From Parahaliea mediterranea (GTDB lineage: Bacteria; Pseudomonadota; Gammaproteobacteria; Pseudomonadales; Halieaceae), in contig NZ_JAFKCZ010000006.1 in NCBI RefSeq assembly GCF_017255185.1, positions 1 through 64,000 of the forward strand: DNA of 64,000 bases. Direction: 5' to 3'. Shown here one piece after another: positions 33,412-41,827 of the stretch. Below the pieces are notes generated by a model. It was not told where the DNA came from. It ran no database searches and was given only the letters and a program-made list of their open reading frames with translations. The position numbers and the translations under genes are program-made. How positions within the stretch are numbered: position 1 is the first letter of the stretch; each line of letters begins with the position of its first letter.

Positions 33412-36351
33412 ATGACCACCAATCCCGCCACGCCCGCCGCCACACACCCCGCCTTCGACGCCGTGCGCCGGGTGGAGATCGAATCCCTGAACCTGGCGGT
33501 GGAGGAATACCGCCATCGCGCTACCGGGGCGGTGCACTACCACCTGGCCTCCGACAGCAGCGAGAACGTGTTCCTGGTGGCCCTGCGCACCGTACCCATG
33601 GATTCCACCGGCGTCGCCCACATCCTCGAACACACCGCCCTGTGCGGCAGCGAGCGCTACCCGGTGCGCGACCCCTTTTTCATGATGCTGCGGCGCTCCC
33701 TGAACACCTTCATGAACGCCTTTACCAGCTCCGACTGGACCGCCTACCCCTTCGCCAGCCAGAACCGCAAGGACTTCAGCAACTTGCTGGACGTCTACCT
33801 GGACGCGGTCTTCTTCTCCAGCCTGGAAGAACTGGACTTCGCCCAGGAGGGCCACAGGGTGGAATTCCAGCAGGCCGGCGACAGCGACAGCCCGCTGGTG
33901 TACAAGGGCGTGGTGTTCAATGAGATGAAGGGCGCGATGAGCTCGGTGAGCAGCACCCTGTGGCAAACCCTGTGCGAGCACCTGTTCCCCACCAGCACCT
34001 ACCACTACAACAGCGGCGGCGACCCGGAACATATCCCGGACCTGAGCTACGACCAGCTCAAGGCCTTCTACAAGAGCCACTACCACCCCAGCAACGCCAT
34101 CTTCATGACCTTCGGCGACATCCCCGCCGGCGAACACCAGGCGGTATTCGAGGAGCGCGCCCTGAGCCGCTTCCAGCGCCAGGACCTGCGCATCGAGGTG
34201 CCGCCGGAACAGCGCCTGGACGCCCCGCTGCGCGTGCAGCGGCCCTACGCCTTCGACGACAGCGGCGGCACCGAGCACAAGACCCATATTGTCGTCGGCT
34301 GGATGCTCGGCGAGAGCACCGACCTGATGCAGATGCTGGAGGCCCAGCTGCTGGCCAGCGTACTGATCGACAACAGCGCCTCGCCGCTGATGCACGCCCT
34401 GGAAACCACCGATCTCGGCCAGGCCCCCTCCCCCATGTGTGGGCTTGAGGACTCGCTGCGCGAAATGGTGTTCTGCTGCGGCCTGGAGGGCTCCGAGGCC
34501 CAGAGCGCCGACGCCGTCGAGGCCCTGGTGCTGGGCGTGATCGAACGGCTGGCCGACGAGGGCATCGCCCGCGACCGGCTGGAGGCGGTGCTGCACCAGC
34601 TGGAGCTGCACCAGCGGGAAGTCAGCGGCGACGGCTTCCCCTACGGCCTGCAGCTCATCCTGCAGGCGCTGGGCTGCGCCACCCACTACGCCGACCCGAT
34701 CGGCGTATTGGACCTGGACCCGGTGATCGCCCGGCTGCGGGACAATATCGCCGACCCGGACTACATCAAGCGCCTGGCGCGGCAACTGCTGCTCGACAAC
34801 CCCCACCGGGTCACCCTGGTCATGACCCCCGACACGGCGCTCTCGGCGCGCCGGGCCGAGGCCGAGGCCGAGCGCCTGGCGGCGATCAAGGCCGGCCTGA
34901 ACGCGGCCGACAAGGCGCGGATTGTGGAGCGCGCCGAACAGCTCGAACAGCGCCAGCTGCAGGTGGACGACCCGAACATCCTGCCCCGGGTGGAGCTGGC
35001 GGACGTGCCCGCCAGCCTGCCCGAGATCCCCTGCCAGGAAAGCGAGCAAAACGGCACGCGACTGACCCGCTATACCCAGGGCACCAACGGCCTGGTGTAC
35101 CAACAGGTGATTGCGTCGCTGCCCGGGCTCGACGAGGAGGAGCAGCAGATCCTGCCGCTGTACACCAATATCCTCACCGAGCTGGGTGTCGGCGGCGAGG
35201 ACTACCTCGCCACCCAGCATCGCCACGCGGCCACGGTGGGTTCGCTGAACGCCTTCAGCTCGATGCGCGGCAACGTCGACGACGAGCAGAGCTTCGGCGC
35301 CTATTTCGTGCTGTCCTCCAAGGCCCTGGCGCGCAATGCCGCGGCCCAGGTCGAACTGATGCAGGACACCCTGGCCCAACCCGGCTTCGCCGAGCACGCC
35401 CGCATCCGCGAACTGATCAGCCAGCAGCGCGCCCGCCGCGAGCAGGCGGTCACCGGCAACGGCCACGGCCTGGCGATGGCCGCCGCCTGCGCCGGGATGA
35501 GCCCGCTGGCGCGCCTGAATCACCAGCTGTCCGGCATGGCCGGTATCAAGGCCCTGCGCCAGCTGGACGGGGACCTCAAGGACGCGAGCCGGCTGGCGGC
35601 GTTCGCCGACCGCCTGGCGCAACTGCACGGGCGCGTCAATGCCATGCCCCGGCAGCTGCTGACCATCGCCGACGAACAGCACGTGGAGACCATCGCCGCC
35701 GAAACGCTGACCGCCTGGAGCGGTCAAGACAACGCCGCTGGCGAAGCCGCCTTCGCGCTACCGGCCCTGCGCGAGCGCGTGCAACAGATGTGGGTGACCA
35801 ATACCCAGGTCAGTTTTTGCGCCCGCGCCTATCCCACGGTGCCGGTGCAACACGCCGACGCGGCGGCGCTGGTGGTGTTGGGCGGCTTCCTGCGCAACGG
35901 CTTCCTGCACCGGGCGATCCGCGAAAAAGGCGGCGCCTACGGTGGCGGTGCCACCCAGGACAGCAGCATCGCGGCCTTCCGCTTCTACTCCTACCGCGAC
36001 CCGCGCCTGGAGGAAACCCTGGCGGACTTCGACACTGCGGTGCGATGGCTGCTGGACACCCGGCACGAGAACCTGGCGCTGGAAGAGGCCATTCTCGGCG
36101 TGATCGGCAGCATGGACAAACCCAGCTCCCCCGCCGGCGAGGCCAAGCAGCACTTCCACAACCGCCTGTTCGGCCGCAGCCACGCGCAGCGTGAGCAATT
36201 CCGCCAGCAAGTCCTGGATGTGAGCCTGGACGACCTGCGCCGGGTGGCCGAGACCTACCTGAAGCCGGAACTGGCCAGCACCGCGGTGATTACCAGCAGC
36301 GCGCGGGCAAGTGCCGGCGAGGCGCTGGGGCTGGAGCGCCTGGAGCTGTAA
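33412..36351 (+). CDS. M16C-family zinc metallopeptidase (PreP-like)
   Basis: A 979-residue M16C insulinase-type protease. The inverted zinc motif HxxEH is in VAHILEHTALCGSERYPVRDPF, with the downstream Glu in VVFNEMKGAMSS. The C-terminal region includes the R/Y substrate-binding element REKGGAYGGGA. PreP-like enzymes degrade short peptides such as cleaved signal sequences in a closed chamber. No signal peptide is seen, so cytosolic action is likely. The ATG at 33412 starts the homologous region and follows the cyclase gene by 40 bases. It converges with the spy/cpxP gene. Confidence 0.9.
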   Translation: MTTNPATPAATHPAFDAVRRVEIESLNLAVEEYRHRATGAVHYHLASDSSENVFLVALRTVPMDSTGVAHILEHTALCGSERYPVRDPFFMMLRRSLNTFMNAFTSSDWTAYPFASQNRKDFSNLLDVYLDAVFFSSLEELDFAQEGHRVEFQQAGDSDSPLVYKGVVFNEMKGAMSSVSSTLWQTLCEHLFPTSTYHYNSGGDPEHIPDLSYDQLKAFYKSHYHPSNAIFMTFGDIPAGEHQAVFEERALSRFQRQDLRIEVPPEQRLDAPLRVQRPYAFDDSGGTEHKTHIVVGWMLGESTDLMQMLEAQLLASVLIDNSASPLMHALETTDLGQAPSPMCGLEDSLREMVFCCGLEGSEAQSADAVEALVLGVIERLADEGIARDRLEAVLHQLELHQREVSGDGFPYGLQLILQALGCATHYADPIGVLDLDPVIARLRDNIADPDYIKRLARQLLLDNPHRVTLVMTPDTALSARRAEAEAERLAAIKAGLNAADKARIVERAEQLEQRQLQVDDPNILPRVELADVPASLPEIPCQESEQNGTRLTRYTQGTNGLVYQQVIASLPGLDEEEQQILPLYTNILTELGVGGEDYLATQHRHAATVGSLNAFSSMRGNVDDEQSFGAYFVLSSKALARNAAAQVELMQDTLAQPGFAEHARIRELISQQRARREQAVTGNGHGLAMAAACAGMSPLARLNHQLSGMAGIKALRQLDGDLKDASRLAAFADRLAQLHGRVNAMPRQLLTIADEQHVETIAAETLTAWSGQDNAAGEAAFALPALRERVQQMWVTNTQVSFCARAYPTVPVQHADAAALVVLGGFLRNGFLHRAIREKGGAYGGGATQDSSIAAFRFYSYRDPRLEETLADFDTAVRWLLDTRHENLALEEAILGVIGSMDKPSSPAGEAKQHFHNRLFGRSHAQREQFRQQVLDVSLDDLRRVAETYLKPELASTAVITSSARASAGEALGLERLEL

Positions 36352-36361
36352 CAGAGCGCAT

Positions 36362-36388
36362 AAAAAAAGGGGTGGCCAGCGCCACCCC
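36362..36388 (-). terminator. Rho-independent terminator after spy/cpxP
   Basis: On the minus strand, an 8-bp stem GGGGTGGC/GCCACCCC with a 4-base loop is followed by seven T residues. It lies 26 bases after the stop of the Spy/CpxP gene. Confidence 0.85.
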
Positions 36389-36414
36389 AGGCTCACAGGG
36401 GTCTCTCGGGGGTC

Positions 36415-36888
36415 TTACTCTTCCGGGGCGCCGTCGGGGCCACGGCCCCGGTGCCATTTGCCGCGGCGCTCCTCGCGTTGTTGAGCCCAGGCATCCAGCT
36501 GCGCCCGTTGCTCCTCATTCAACACCGCCCGCACCTTGTGTTGGGCCTCCGCCATGCGGTAGGTCATGCGGCTGGTAATCTGGCCAATTTCGTCCACCGC
36601 GGCCTGCACTTCACCGCTATCGAAAGTGTCGGCGCTGTCGCGCAAGCTGGACTTCAACGCCATCAGGCGCTCGCGGTCCGCCTCGCCCTGCTCACGGCTG
36701 TCCCGCAGTATCTGCTGGACCTCGGCCTGTTGCTCGTCGCTCAGGTCCAGGTGCTCGGCCATGCGCTCCATCATCCGCTCCGGCGAGCCGTGCATGCCGC
36801 CGTGGGGCCCGGCGAAGCTAGCCCCCGCGCCGAGCAGCGCCAGGCCGAGGCCGGCGGCGGCCAGTGAGTGTTTCAGTACCTTGTTCAT
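36415..36888 (-). CDS. Periplasmic Spy/CpxP-family stress protein
   Basis: A 157-residue protein with a signal peptide (LAAAGLGLALLGAGASFAGP) and the LTxxQ-type helical repeats LDLSDEQQAEVQQIL and LNEEQRAQLDAWAQQ. CpxP inhibits the CpxA sensor and binds misfolded periplasmic proteins; Spy is a related chaperone. It is divergent from cpxR, as in enterobacteria, with a likely CpxR site between. The C-terminus is unusually charged (REERRGKWHRG). It is followed by a strong terminator. Confidence 0.9.
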   Translation of the reverse strand: MNKVLKHSLAAAGLGLALLGAGASFAGPHGGMHGSPERMMERMAEHLDLSDEQQAEVQQILRDSREQGEADRERLMALKSSLRDSADTFDSGEVQAAVDEIGQITSRMTYRMAEAQHKVRAVLNEEQRAQLDAWAQQREERRGKWHRGRGPDGAPEE

Positions 36889-36980
36889 ATCGCATCTCCT
36901 GCTGTCACTTGCTGTGTGGCGCGTGGTAACGCCTGGAATCCAGTGTAGGCAGGGCCCCGGTTAAGCTCTGCCCGCGCCGT

Positions 36981-36996
36981 GTTAAGAAATGTGAAG
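36981..36996 (+). promoter_or_regulatory. Candidate CpxR-binding site
   Basis: GTTAAGAAATGTGAAG resembles the tandem GTAAA-N5-GTAAA CpxR box. Further GTTAAG copies lie at about 36964 and 37011. The position between the divergent spy/cpxP and cpxR genes fits autoregulation. Confidence 0.45.
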
Positions 36997-37076
36997 AAGG
37001 GCCTCGGGAAGTTAAGTGGCGTGACATGCACCGCGCTATTGCCGACAATCCGCCCAACGAATACGCGGAGCGAGCA

Positions 37077-37775
37077 ATGGATGTCGATGTTCTACTGATC
37101 GACGACGATACCGAACTGTGCGAACTGCTGGGCGAATTCCTCGCCCTGGAAGGGTTTCGCACCCATGCGGTGCACAACGGCGAACAGGCCCTGGCCCACT
37201 GCCGCGAGCACAGCTATGACGTAATCGTACTCGACATCATGCTGCCGGGAATGCTCGGGCTCGACGTGCTGCGCGCGCTGCGCGGTTTTAGCCAGACACC
37301 TGTTTTGATGCTCACCGCCCGCGGCGAGGACACCGACCGCATCATCGGCCTGGAGCTGGGCGCCGACGACTACCTGCCCAAGCCCTGCAATCCGCGGGAA
37401 CTGGCGGCGCGGCTGCGGGCCATCCTGCGCCGCACCAGCGTTACCCGCGAACCGCGCGGTGAACTGGAGGTGGGCCGGCTGCAGCTGAGCAGCGCGCAGC
37501 GGCAGGCCAGCTACGACGGCCAGGCCCTGAACCTGACCAGCGCCGAATTCAACGTACTGCAGAGCCTGGCGGCCCGGGCCGGCCAGGTGGTGGACAAGGA
37601 GACCCTGTGCCGGGAGGCCCTGGGCAGGCCGCTGTCGGCCTACGATCGCAGCGTCGACGTCCACGTCAGCAAGGTGCGCCGCAAGCTGGCCGATTGTGGC
37701 GGCGAGCAATTGATCCTCAATGTGCGCGGCGCCGGCTACCAATACGCCGCCAGCACGGCCGGGACGCTCCGCTAG
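37077..37775 (+). CDS. cpxR: Two-component response regulator CpxR
   Basis: A 232-residue OmpR-family regulator. The receiver has the acidic pair at 9-10, the phospho-acceptor Asp53 (VIVLDIMLPG), Thr80 and Lys102 (DDYLPKPCNP). The C-terminal winged helix carries YDGQALNLTSAEFNVLQSLA and RSVDVHVSKVRRKL. It controls the envelope-stress response with CpxA. GGAG lies 6 bases before the ATG at 37077; an upstream ATG at 37026 has none. Its stop overlaps the GTG start of the sensor gene (TAGTG). Confidence 0.95.
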   Translation: MDVDVLLIDDDTELCELLGEFLALEGFRTHAVHNGEQALAHCREHSYDVIVLDIMLPGMLGLDVLRALRGFSQTPVLMLTARGEDTDRIIGLELGADDYLPKPCNPRELAARLRAILRRTSVTREPRGELEVGRLQLSSAQRQASYDGQALNLTSAEFNVLQSLAARAGQVVDKETLCREALGRPLSAYDRSVDVHVSKVRRKLADCGGEQLILNVRGAGYQYAASTAGTLR

Positions 37776-39139
37776 TGCTGCGCAACAGCCTCTACGTCAA
37801 ACTGTTTGTCGGCTTCTGGCTGATCACCACCGGCATCCTCGCCAGCTGGATGCTCGCCGCCCGCTACTTTGAGTCCCTGCCCGGAGAATTGGTCGAGGTG
37901 GAGCGTCCCGGACCCCCGCCGCGCTTTGTCCTGCGCCTGATTTACCAGTTGCAGAATCTGCCCGCGGAGGAGCTACCGTCACTGCTTGAACGGGAGCGCC
38001 GACGCCATCACGTGGACGTATTCCTGCTGAATGCCGCGGGCGAGGACCTGCTCGGCCGCGACGTACCGGAAGTGGCCCGGATGGCCGCGGCGCAGATATC
38101 ACCGCACCAACGGCGGGTCTTCCTGAAACAGGAGCGAAAGCCCCCGGTGGTGGCCTACGCCATCCTACGCCAGGACGCGGGCCTGATGCGCGCCGTACTC
38201 ACTACCAACAGGGATCACCGCCACTCGATGCTGCGCACGCTGGGCGATAAACTCTGGCTGCGCATTCTCCTGGCGGTGGTGATCAGCGGGCTGCTCTGCT
38301 ACCTGCTGTCGCGAATGATGACCCAGCGCCTCAATCGCCTGCGCAACGCCGCGCGGGAACTCGCCGCGGGGCGCCTGGACACGCGCATCGCGGTACGCGG
38401 GGACGGCGGCGACGAGGCCGACGAACTGGCGCGCAGTTTCAATACCATGGCGGAACAGCTGCAGCGCCGGGTGAACGCGCAAAAGCGCCTGCTGAGCGAT
38501 GTTTCCCACGAGCTGCGCTCGCCCCTGGCGCGCATGAAAATCGCCCTGGCGCTGGCCCAGGAGCGCCCTGAACAATCACTGGCCCAGCTGGAGCGCATCG
38601 ACCGCGAAACCCAGCGCCTGGAAGAGCTTATCGGGCAGCTATTGAGTGCCCAGGCGACCGACCACCCCATGGATGAACACATCGATCTGGTGGCACTGCT
38701 GCGCAACCTCTGCGCCGACGCCGACTTCGAGGCCAGGGCCAATGACAAGCAGGTGGGGCTGGAGGCTGCCCCGGAGCAAGCCCTGGTCACCACCAGCGGC
38801 GATCTGCTGCGCAAAACCTTCGACAACATCCTGCGCAATGCCGTGCTCTACACGCCCGCCGGCAGCCGCGTGACGGTGCGGGTGAATCGCAGCGGCGCGC
38901 ACTACCAGGTAGAGGTACAGGACGCCGGGCCCGGTATTCCCGAGGATGAGCTCGCGCATATCTTCGACGCCTTTTACCGGGTGGACACCGCCCGCGCGCG
39001 GGATACCGGCGGCTACGGCCTCGGCCTGTCCATCGCCCGCCGGGCGGTGGAGCAGCATGGCGGCAACATCCGCGCCGAGAACACCGACACCGGCCTGCTG
39101 GTTACCGTGCTGCTGCCCGCCAGTGACGACATCCCCTGA
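37775..39139 (+). CDS. cpxA: Envelope-stress sensor histidine kinase CpxA
   Basis: A 454-residue kinase with TM1 (VKLFVGFWLITTGILASWML), a periplasmic sensor region (about 35-150), TM2 (ILLAVVISGLLCYLLS), a HAMP linker, a HisKA box (LLSDVSHELRSPLARMK) and an ATPase domain (N-box NILRNAVLYT, GPGIPEDEL, GGYGLGLSIA). CpxP would act on the periplasmic domain. GTG at 37775 is chosen because it overlaps the cpxR stop and directly precedes the first membrane helix. It forms one operon with cpxR. Confidence 0.95.
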   Translation: MLRNSLYVKLFVGFWLITTGILASWMLAARYFESLPGELVEVERPGPPPRFVLRLIYQLQNLPAEELPSLLERERRRHHVDVFLLNAAGEDLLGRDVPEVARMAAAQISPHQRRVFLKQERKPPVVAYAILRQDAGLMRAVLTTNRDHRHSMLRTLGDKLWLRILLAVVISGLLCYLLSRMMTQRLNRLRNAARELAAGRLDTRIAVRGDGGDEADELARSFNTMAEQLQRRVNAQKRLLSDVSHELRSPLARMKIALALAQERPEQSLAQLERIDRETQRLEELIGQLLSAQATDHPMDEHIDLVALLRNLCADADFEARANDKQVGLEAAPEQALVTTSGDLLRKTFDNILRNAVLYTPAGSRVTVRVNRSGAHYQVEVQDAGPGIPEDELAHIFDAFYRVDTARARDTGGYGLGLSIARRAVEQHGGNIRAENTDTGLLVTVLLPASDDIP

Positions 39140-39186
39140 AGCAGTGCTAGAATCCACCTTCACTCCACACAACGAACCGAACCGAC

Positions 39187-40011
39187 ATGCTGGAAGTCCG
39201 CCCCATGGCCGGCGCCCTGGGCGCCGAAATACACGGTATCGACCTGTCACGGGACCTGGCCCCGGAACAGGTCAAGACCCTGCGCGAGCTGCTCAATGAG
39301 CACGAGGTGATTTTCTTCCGCGAGCAGGACATCAGCCCGGCGCGCCAACACGCCCTGGCCAGCGCGTTCGGCCCCCTGCAAACCCACCCCGCCTACGCCA
39401 CGGTGGAGGGTTTCCCGGCCATCACCATTTTGGAAAGCACGCCGGAAAAACCCACCAAAATCGAGGCCTGGCACTCGGACATGACGTTTCGCGCCCACCC
39501 GCCCATGGCCACCTTCCTCAAATCAGTGATTATCCCCGAGCGCGGCGGCGACACTCTCTGGTCCAGCATGACCGCCGCCTACGAGGGCTTGTCGAACAGC
39601 ATGCAATCCTTCCTCGAGGGACTGAGCGCGGTGCACGATTTCTCCCACGGCTTCAAGGAGAGCCTGGCCGAGCCCGGCGGCCGCGAACGCCTGGCCGAAG
39701 CCGTGGCCGCCAACCCGCCGGTGGTGCACCCCGTGATTCGCACCCACCCGGAGACCGGCCGCAAGGTGATCTTCGTCAACAGCCTGTTCACCACCCGGAT
39801 CCGGGAACTCACAGCCGCTGAATCCCGCGCCACCCTCGACTTCCTGTTCCAGCACGTACGCACCGACGAGTACACCTGCCGCTTTCAATGGCGCCGTCAC
39901 AGCATCGCCATCTGGGACAACCGCAGTACCCAGCACAAACCGGTGAATGATTACTTCCCGCAACATCGGCGGATGGAGCGAATTACCGTGGACGGAGACC
40001 GGCCCTACTGA
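39187..40011 (+). CDS. TauD/TfdA-family Fe(II)/2-oxoglutarate dioxygenase
   Basis: A 274-residue dioxygenase. The iron ligands are in WHSDMTF (His-x-Asp) and RSTQHKPVNDY (distal His); the 2-oxoglutarate-binding Arg is in HRRMERITVDG. It opens EVRPMAGALGAEIHGIDLSRDL as TauD does. Members hydroxylate taurine, alkyl sulfates, 2,4-D or similar compounds; the substrate here cannot be read from sequence. It lies 47 bases after cpxA but is probably an independent gene. After its stop the sequence becomes gene-poor. Confidence 0.9.
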   Translation: MLEVRPMAGALGAEIHGIDLSRDLAPEQVKTLRELLNEHEVIFFREQDISPARQHALASAFGPLQTHPAYATVEGFPAITILESTPEKPTKIEAWHSDMTFRAHPPMATFLKSVIIPERGGDTLWSSMTAAYEGLSNSMQSFLEGLSAVHDFSHGFKESLAEPGGRERLAEAVAANPPVVHPVIRTHPETGRKVIFVNSLFTTRIRELTAAESRATLDFLFQHVRTDEYTCRFQWRRHSIAIWDNRSTQHKPVNDYFPQHRRMERITVDGDRPY

Positions 40012-40355
40012 ACCGGCAGGTTTTTCTAGGGGGCGCGGGTGGTCATGTCACCCGCCCTAGCCGCCCCCGCTTGTTGTACTTCCTGGATATACCGAAACCA
40101 GTTCTAAGACAACCGTAGCGTTAACAAGTTCGCAAACTCCGTCTCGTTCCCGGAAATTTCCGCACTTTTCGCCCCCGCACAAAGCCAAAACTGAGAGCTA
40201 CGTCACTGTCCAGCGGTAGCCACACCGGGGCGGTAGCACCCATACTTTAAATCCAGTTTCAAACAACAGTAGCAATTGCCTTTTTCGCGGGGGGCGCAGA
40301 CATGGGGTACAACCGGGACGTGAACAACAACACATCTTCCGAAAAGGAACAGCGC
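40012..40355. other. Gene-free region with one strong stem-loop
   Basis: No credible gene is seen. A stem-loop at about 40026-40060 (GCGGGTG/CACCCGC extended by CTAGG/CCTAG) follows the dioxygenase gene but lacks a T-run, so it may be an mRNA end structure. The rest is lower in GC and marks the start of the accessory patch. Confidence 0.45.
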
Positions 40356-40487
40356 ATGACCTCGAATCCCTTGAGCGCGGACCAGAAAGCGTCGGCTGGA
40401 TACGAGGAAATCCCGGAAGATGCGTATAAGCAGAACCACATTTATCGAATGCTGAAAGGCTCCTCGGGCAATGACCGGGCCGCTTGA
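40356..40487 (+). CDS. Putative small protein (43 aa), unknown
   Basis: A 43-codon frame begins MTSNPLSADQKASAGYEEIP and contains DAYKQNHIYRMLKGSSG. It has a good ribosome-binding site (AAGGA, 7 bases before the ATG) and is hydrophilic and acidic in the middle, with no membrane segment. It lies alone in a gene-poor region. A longer in-frame start at 40302 exists without a clear site. No family is recognised and expression is unproven. Confidence 0.4.
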   Translation: MTSNPLSADQKASAGYEEIPEDAYKQNHIYRMLKGSSGNDRAA

Positions 40488-40707
40488 GGACGCCACAGCA
40501 AACCAGCCCCAGCGGCCCGGACTCCGCCGGACCAAACCCGGAACACGTTGATCGATCACAAAGATCCGAAGTGCGATATGAAACCTACTCGTGCTCAATG
40601 CCCGCTTCGCAGACCTGATAAAAGAGCCGCATACTTTCCAAAATAGGCTTCACGACGCCAGATGGCCGACTGAGTTGCCAAGAGTTTTTCTGCCGAATAT
40701 AGGTCTG

Positions 40708-41079
40708 TCAGCTGGACTCGTCAGTCGTTTTCATATGAATAAAGTACACCGTTGTGCCAACACCGGCCAAAAACAAAACGAACGATGTGATGCCCGCAAA
40801 CACCGGCGCAGCCACGGCAACGTCGCGGGAGGCCAGAATAGTGACTAACAAGGCGTTATTTTCTGCCAGGTAGATACTTACCGCTGTCACGGCCAAAGAG
40901 GCGAGCATATATAACATAGTCACCAGCCACCGCATCAATCCTGTGAGGAGGTTTCTTCCGGCGAATACAGCCACAATCGTGGCAAACGTGATGGTAAGCC
41001 AGGTTTGGAACTGAATTACCATGGCTTCCTCGTTGATTCGAATCAGCTCCAGAATTTCTGCGAGGGTAAGTTCTTCCAT
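40708..41079 (-). CDS. Small membrane protein, unknown function
   Basis: A 123-residue protein with an amphipathic N-terminus (MEELTLAEILELIRINEEAM) and about three hydrophobic helices (near 24-41, 50-70 and 88-114). No motif is recognised. The codon use and lower GC differ from the surrounding host genes, as in other genes of this patch. It may form a membrane unit with the neighbouring 41306-41827 gene, also on the minus strand, but this is a guess. Confidence 0.55.
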   Translation of the reverse strand: MEELTLAEILELIRINEEAMVIQFQTWLTITFATIVAVFAGRNLLTGLMRWLVTMLYMLASLAVTAVSIYLAENNALLVTILASRDVAVAAPVFAGITSFVLFLAGVGTTVYFIHMKTTDESS

Positions 41080-41305
41080 CAGTCACCTGATAAGCGGTTG
41101 GTCTGCATGCCGAACACGCATGGCACCAACAAGTACATTGAGCTTGGTGTTCGTTGTTTTCTGCATGTTACAGCAAGAGTTTATATTACTTCTTATTTGC
41201 TGGTGGGCGCCAATGCCCGAGCAAAACATGAGCGTCCACTAACAGTCTCCTGCCTGGCAGAGAAGTCCGCCATGTGGCGGCTTTGGCCTAGTCGTCAGCG
41301 TCCTC

Positions 41306-41827
41306 TTAGGAGACATCGGGGTCCCTTAGCACCAAATGCGCGATTGCCACAAATCCAGCCGTAACTGGCCATGAAAGCATAAGCAATAGTGCAAGATAGG
41401 GCACAATTGGAAATGGAGCCGGCATTCCAAATTGCGGTGGGTTGGGTGCAATACTCAAGTCCAACGCGTATGTTCCTGTTGCAATGGCAATATACCCGCA
41501 TAGGACACAAAGCGAGGCAGACCACCGTAGCAATCGATTTTTGTAAGTAGCCCTGAGAGTCGAAGCGACTAGCCCAACGCTACCGAGCAAGGCAAATAGA
41601 AATGTAACAGCATGCAGAATTTTCGATGCATTCATCGGTCCAACTCCGCTGAAAACCATGGTCGCAAGAAATCCAATGACCGGGATGGCCGGTATAACAG
41701 AAAGAGCAATCAGAAACCTGCTGCCTATATTCATTGATAGTAACCAAAGAACCAAACCAACTCTTTGTCCTGTGAATTCAACTGGTCGCTGCAACACACG
41801 CATTAAATCTAGCAGCTGGTGTTTCAT
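41306..41827 (-). CDS. Membrane protein whose 5' end is supplied by an IS30 element
   Basis: A 173-residue frame with four hydrophobic helices (near 24-58, 72-90, 101-120 and 140-168); no family is recognised. The IS30-type element ends at 41769, so the first 20 codons (MKHQLLDLMRVLQRPVEFTG) lie inside the element, antiparallel to nothing but overlapping the transposase 3' end on the same strand. The original start was therefore lost or replaced. An internal ATG at 41734 (MNIGSRF) could be the native start of a shorter protein. Function and expression are uncertain. Confidence 0.5.
   Translation of the reverse strand: MKHQLLDLMRVLQRPVEFTGQRVGLVLWLLSMNIGSRFLIALSVIPAIPVIGFLATMVFSGVGPMNASKILHAVTFLFALLGSVGLVASTLRATYKNRLLRWSASLCVLCGYIAIATGTYALDLSIAPNPPQFGMPAPFPIVPYLALLLMLSWPVTAGFVAIAHLVLRDPDVS

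Noticed and set aside
33301-35727. 808-codon open frame antisense to the M16 protease gene
   Set aside because: Same shadow composition; the sense frame has the HxxEH motif and full family length.
40203-40598. 131-codon minus-strand frame
   Set aside because: Cys/Arg/Val-rich random composition, no ribosome-binding site, and it overlaps the better-supported 43-residue frame on the other strand.
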